A DNA stretch of 55,362 nucleotides, from the NCBI GenBank assembly GCA_945860265.1, contig CAMAQF010000015.1, positions 1 to 55,362 on the forward strand, written 5' to 3'. Position numbers and translations under genes: made by a program. This document shows positions 53,435 to 55,362 of this stretch, piece after piece; position 1 is the stretch's first letter, and each line of letters opens with the position of its first letter. Below the pieces are notes generated by a model. That model saw only the letters and a program-made list of their open reading frames with translations, was not told the origin of the DNA and made no database searches. The stretch comes from Emticicia agri. GTDB lineage: Bacteria; Bacteroidota; Bacteroidia; Cytophagales; Spirosomataceae.

Positions 53435-55362
53435 ATGATTAACCAACAATTGCAGCAATTGGCCAAAGATTTGGCTGGAGAACTTCATCTCGATGATGTC
53501 ATGCGAACACTTTACGCGACCGATGCCTCGGCATATCGTGAAATGCCTTTGGCTGTGGCTATTCCGAAAGACGAGTCCGACATTCAGAAATTGATTGCGT
53601 TTGCTCATAAATATAATACCTCCATCATTCCTCGTACTGCTGGTACTTCCTTGGCTGGGCAAGTAGTTGGTAAAGGTATTATTGTTGATGTTTCTCGAAC
53701 ATTTACCAAAATACTTGAACTTAATAAAGAAGAGCATTGGGTAAGGGTGCAACCTGGAGTTGTGCGTGATGAATTGAATTTTTTCTTGAAACAAAATGGT
53801 CTATTTTTTGGCCCCGAAACTTCAACTGCCAACCGTGCAATGATGGGTGGAATGGTCGGAAATAATTCTTGTGGCTCAAACTCAATAGTTTACGGAAGTA
53901 CCCGAAATCACTTAATGGAAGTTAAAGGTTTTTTAAGCGATGGCTCTTTTGTTGAGTTTAAAAATCTAAGCACAGAAGAATTCAAGCAAAAACTAAATGA
54001 TACCACAACTCTCGAAGGACGTATTTATAATCATATAAATAATATTCTGAGCGAGGAAGACAATCAGAACGAAATCCGTAGGGAATTTCCGAAGATGAGT
54101 ATCGAGCGTCGTAATACTGGATATGCCATTGATGAACTTTTGGAAACCGAAGTTTTCACTACGCAAGGTAAAAACGAAACTATTAAAACTCCACCTTTGT
54201 CTGGGATTGCTTCGGGCGGTGCTTTCAACTTTTGCAAATTGATTGCAGGTTCAGAAGGAACGCTGATGTTTATTACCGAAATAAAACTTCATGTAAATCC
54301 ATTACCGCCAAAAATACAAGGCTTGGTGTGTGTGCATGTTAATACGGTGGACGAATCGCTTCGAGCAAACCTTATTGCTCTCAAATATAAACCAACTGCC
54401 GTAGAATTAATCGACCATTATATTTTAGAGTGTACCAAAGAAAACAAAGAGCAAAGCCAAAATCGTTTCTTTGTACAAGGTGACCCTGGGGCAATCTTGG
54501 TAGTAGAACTTTCAAATGATGATATTGATGAAGTAAAATCTCGTGCTACTGAAATGGAAGCAGAAATGCGTGCTGCTGGATTAGGCTATCATTTCCCGAT
54601 TCTTTTTGGCGAGGATACTAAAAAGATTTGGACACTACGTAAAGCTGGTTTGGGACTTCTTTCTAACCTCCCAGGCGATGAAAAAGCCGTGGCGGTTATT
54701 GAGGATACGGCCGTTGATGTAAACGATTTGCCAGTTTTTATTAGAGAGTTTAATGAAATTCTGACCGAAAATAATATGTCGTCGGTGCATTATGCCCACG
54801 CTGGCTCGGGCGAGATTCATCTTCGACCAATCATTAATCTAAAAACTGCCGAAGGACACCGCCAGTTTAGATTGATTGCCGAAGAGATTTCGACTTTAGT
54901 AAAAAAATATAAAGGTTCGCTTTCGGGCGAGCATGGTGATGGCCGTTTGCGTGGTGAATTTATTCGTCAACAAATTGGCGACAAAAACTACGCTCTAATC
55001 AAAGATTTGAAAAAAGTTTGGGACGAACAAAATATTCTCAACCCAAATAAAATTGTCGATACGCCTCCGATGGATAAATTTCTTCGCTACGAGGCTGACC
55101 ATAAAGTGCCAGAATTTGAAACTGTTTTCAGATTCAATAATCAAAATATTCTCCAACACGCTGAGCAATGCAATGGCTCAGGCGATTGCCGTAAGACTGA
55201 ACTGAGCGGCGGAACGATGTGTCCGAGTTATATGGCTACTCGAAACGAAAAAGATTCTACGAGGGCAAGAGCTAACATTTTGCGTGAAGTGTTGACAAAC
55301 TCAGAAAAACTCGACCGTTTTGATAGTAAAGAGGTTAAAGAAGTAATGGATTTATGCCTTTT
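53435..55362 (+). CDS. FAD- and Fe-S-binding oxidoreductase (GlcD/YdiJ-like), 3' end outside
   Basis: Open from the ATG at 53435 to the window edge, about 642 codons. N-terminal FAD-binding PCMH domain (IPRTAGTSLAGQVVGKG, GGMVGNNSCGSNS), then an FAD-linked oxidase C-terminal domain with SGEHGDGRLRGEFI, and a start of a Fe-S cluster domain with CNGSGDCR and TMCPSYMATRNE. The order is as in D-2-hydroxyglutarate dehydrogenase YdiJ and other FAD/4Fe-4S D-2-hydroxyacid oxidases of about 950-1000 residues; the CCG domains would follow outside. Substrate not predicted from sequence. Confidence 0.93.
   Translation, partial: MINQQLQQLAKDLAGELHLDDVMRTLYATDASAYREMPLAVAIPKDESDIQKLIAFAHKYNTSIIPRTAGTSLAGQVVGKGIIVDVSRTFTKILELNKEEHWVRVQPGVVRDELNFFLKQNGLFFGPETSTANRAMMGGMVGNNSCGSNSIVYGSTRNHLMEVKGFLSDGSFVEFKNLSTEEFKQKLNDTTTLEGRIYNHINNILSEEDNQNEIRREFPKMSIERRNTGYAIDELLETEVFTTQGKNETIKTPPLSGIASGGAFNFCKLIAGSEGTLMFITEIKLHVNPLPPKIQGLVCVHVNTVDESLRANLIALKYKPTAVELIDHYILECTKENKEQSQNRFFVQGDPGAILVVELSNDDIDEVKSRATEMEAEMRAAGLGYHFPILFGEDTKKIWTLRKAGLGLLSNLPGDEKAVAVIEDTAVDVNDLPVFIREFNEILTENNMSSVHYAHAGSGEIHLRPIINLKTAEGHRQFRLIAEEISTLVKKYKGSLSGEHGDGRLRGEFIRQQIGDKNYALIKDLKKVWDEQNILNPNKIVDTPPMDKFLRYEADHKVPEFETVFRFNNQNILQHAEQCNGSGDCRKTELSGGTMCPSYMATRNEKDSTRARANILREVLTNSEKLDRFDSKEVKEVMDLCL

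Overview
The window looks like chromosomal DNA of a low-GC Bacteroidota, most probably a Cytophagales member. The signs are a SusC/SusD pair, a TonB receptor with DUF4249, DUF5606, DUF4292, a GldA-like ATPase, large FG-GAP lipoproteins, Bacteroidota-type -7 boxes (TAnnTTTG) and a lack of Shine-Dalgarno sequences. Assignment below order level is not supported. No tRNA, rRNA, CRISPR array, transposase or integrase was recognised.

1-10290 (accessory, AT-rich): two related units with one plan. Unit 1 (548-3530) is a structured leader, two paralogous Cys-rich exported peptides, a hairpin, a 6-bladed beta-propeller lipoprotein, a DUF1573 protein, a frameshifted DUF4249-like lipoprotein and a truncated RND adaptor 5' end. 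Unit 2 (3527-10290) is the same leader, another Cys-containing exported peptide, a hairpin, a DUF4221 propeller lipoprotein, a protein kinase-like protein, a CxxC thioredoxin-like protein, a full RND adaptor and its inner-membrane pump. A third broken adaptor 5' end lies at the left edge, followed by a stand-alone LuxR-type HTH protein. The peptides and propellers resemble the poorly characterised NVEALA/6-bladed-propeller neighbourhoods of Bacteroidetes. This is the best candidate for an undescribed system.

10477-35201 (mostly housekeeping): GH3-like adenylating enzyme, SppA protease, EngB GTPase, DUF5606, an exported Gfo/Idh oxidoreductase, GldA-like ATPase, CutC, ArgG, an LptF/LptG permease, a divergent DtxR/MntR regulator and Nramp transporter with visible operators, xylose isomerase, a TPR/DUF4292/EnvC-like block, PanB, MerC, an epimerase, a family 2 glycosyltransferase and a polysaccharide flippase. 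Two Uma2 genes are interspersed.

35340-52965 (outer membrane and surface, nearly all minus strand): a DUF4249/TonB receptor pair, then SusC, SusD, two giant FG-GAP/ASPIC lipoproteins with a third Uma2 gene between them, and a haem c-motif FG-GAP lipoprotein. This resembles a polymer-uptake locus without recognisable glycoside hydrolases.

53435-55362: an FAD/Fe-S oxidoreductase that runs off the right edge.
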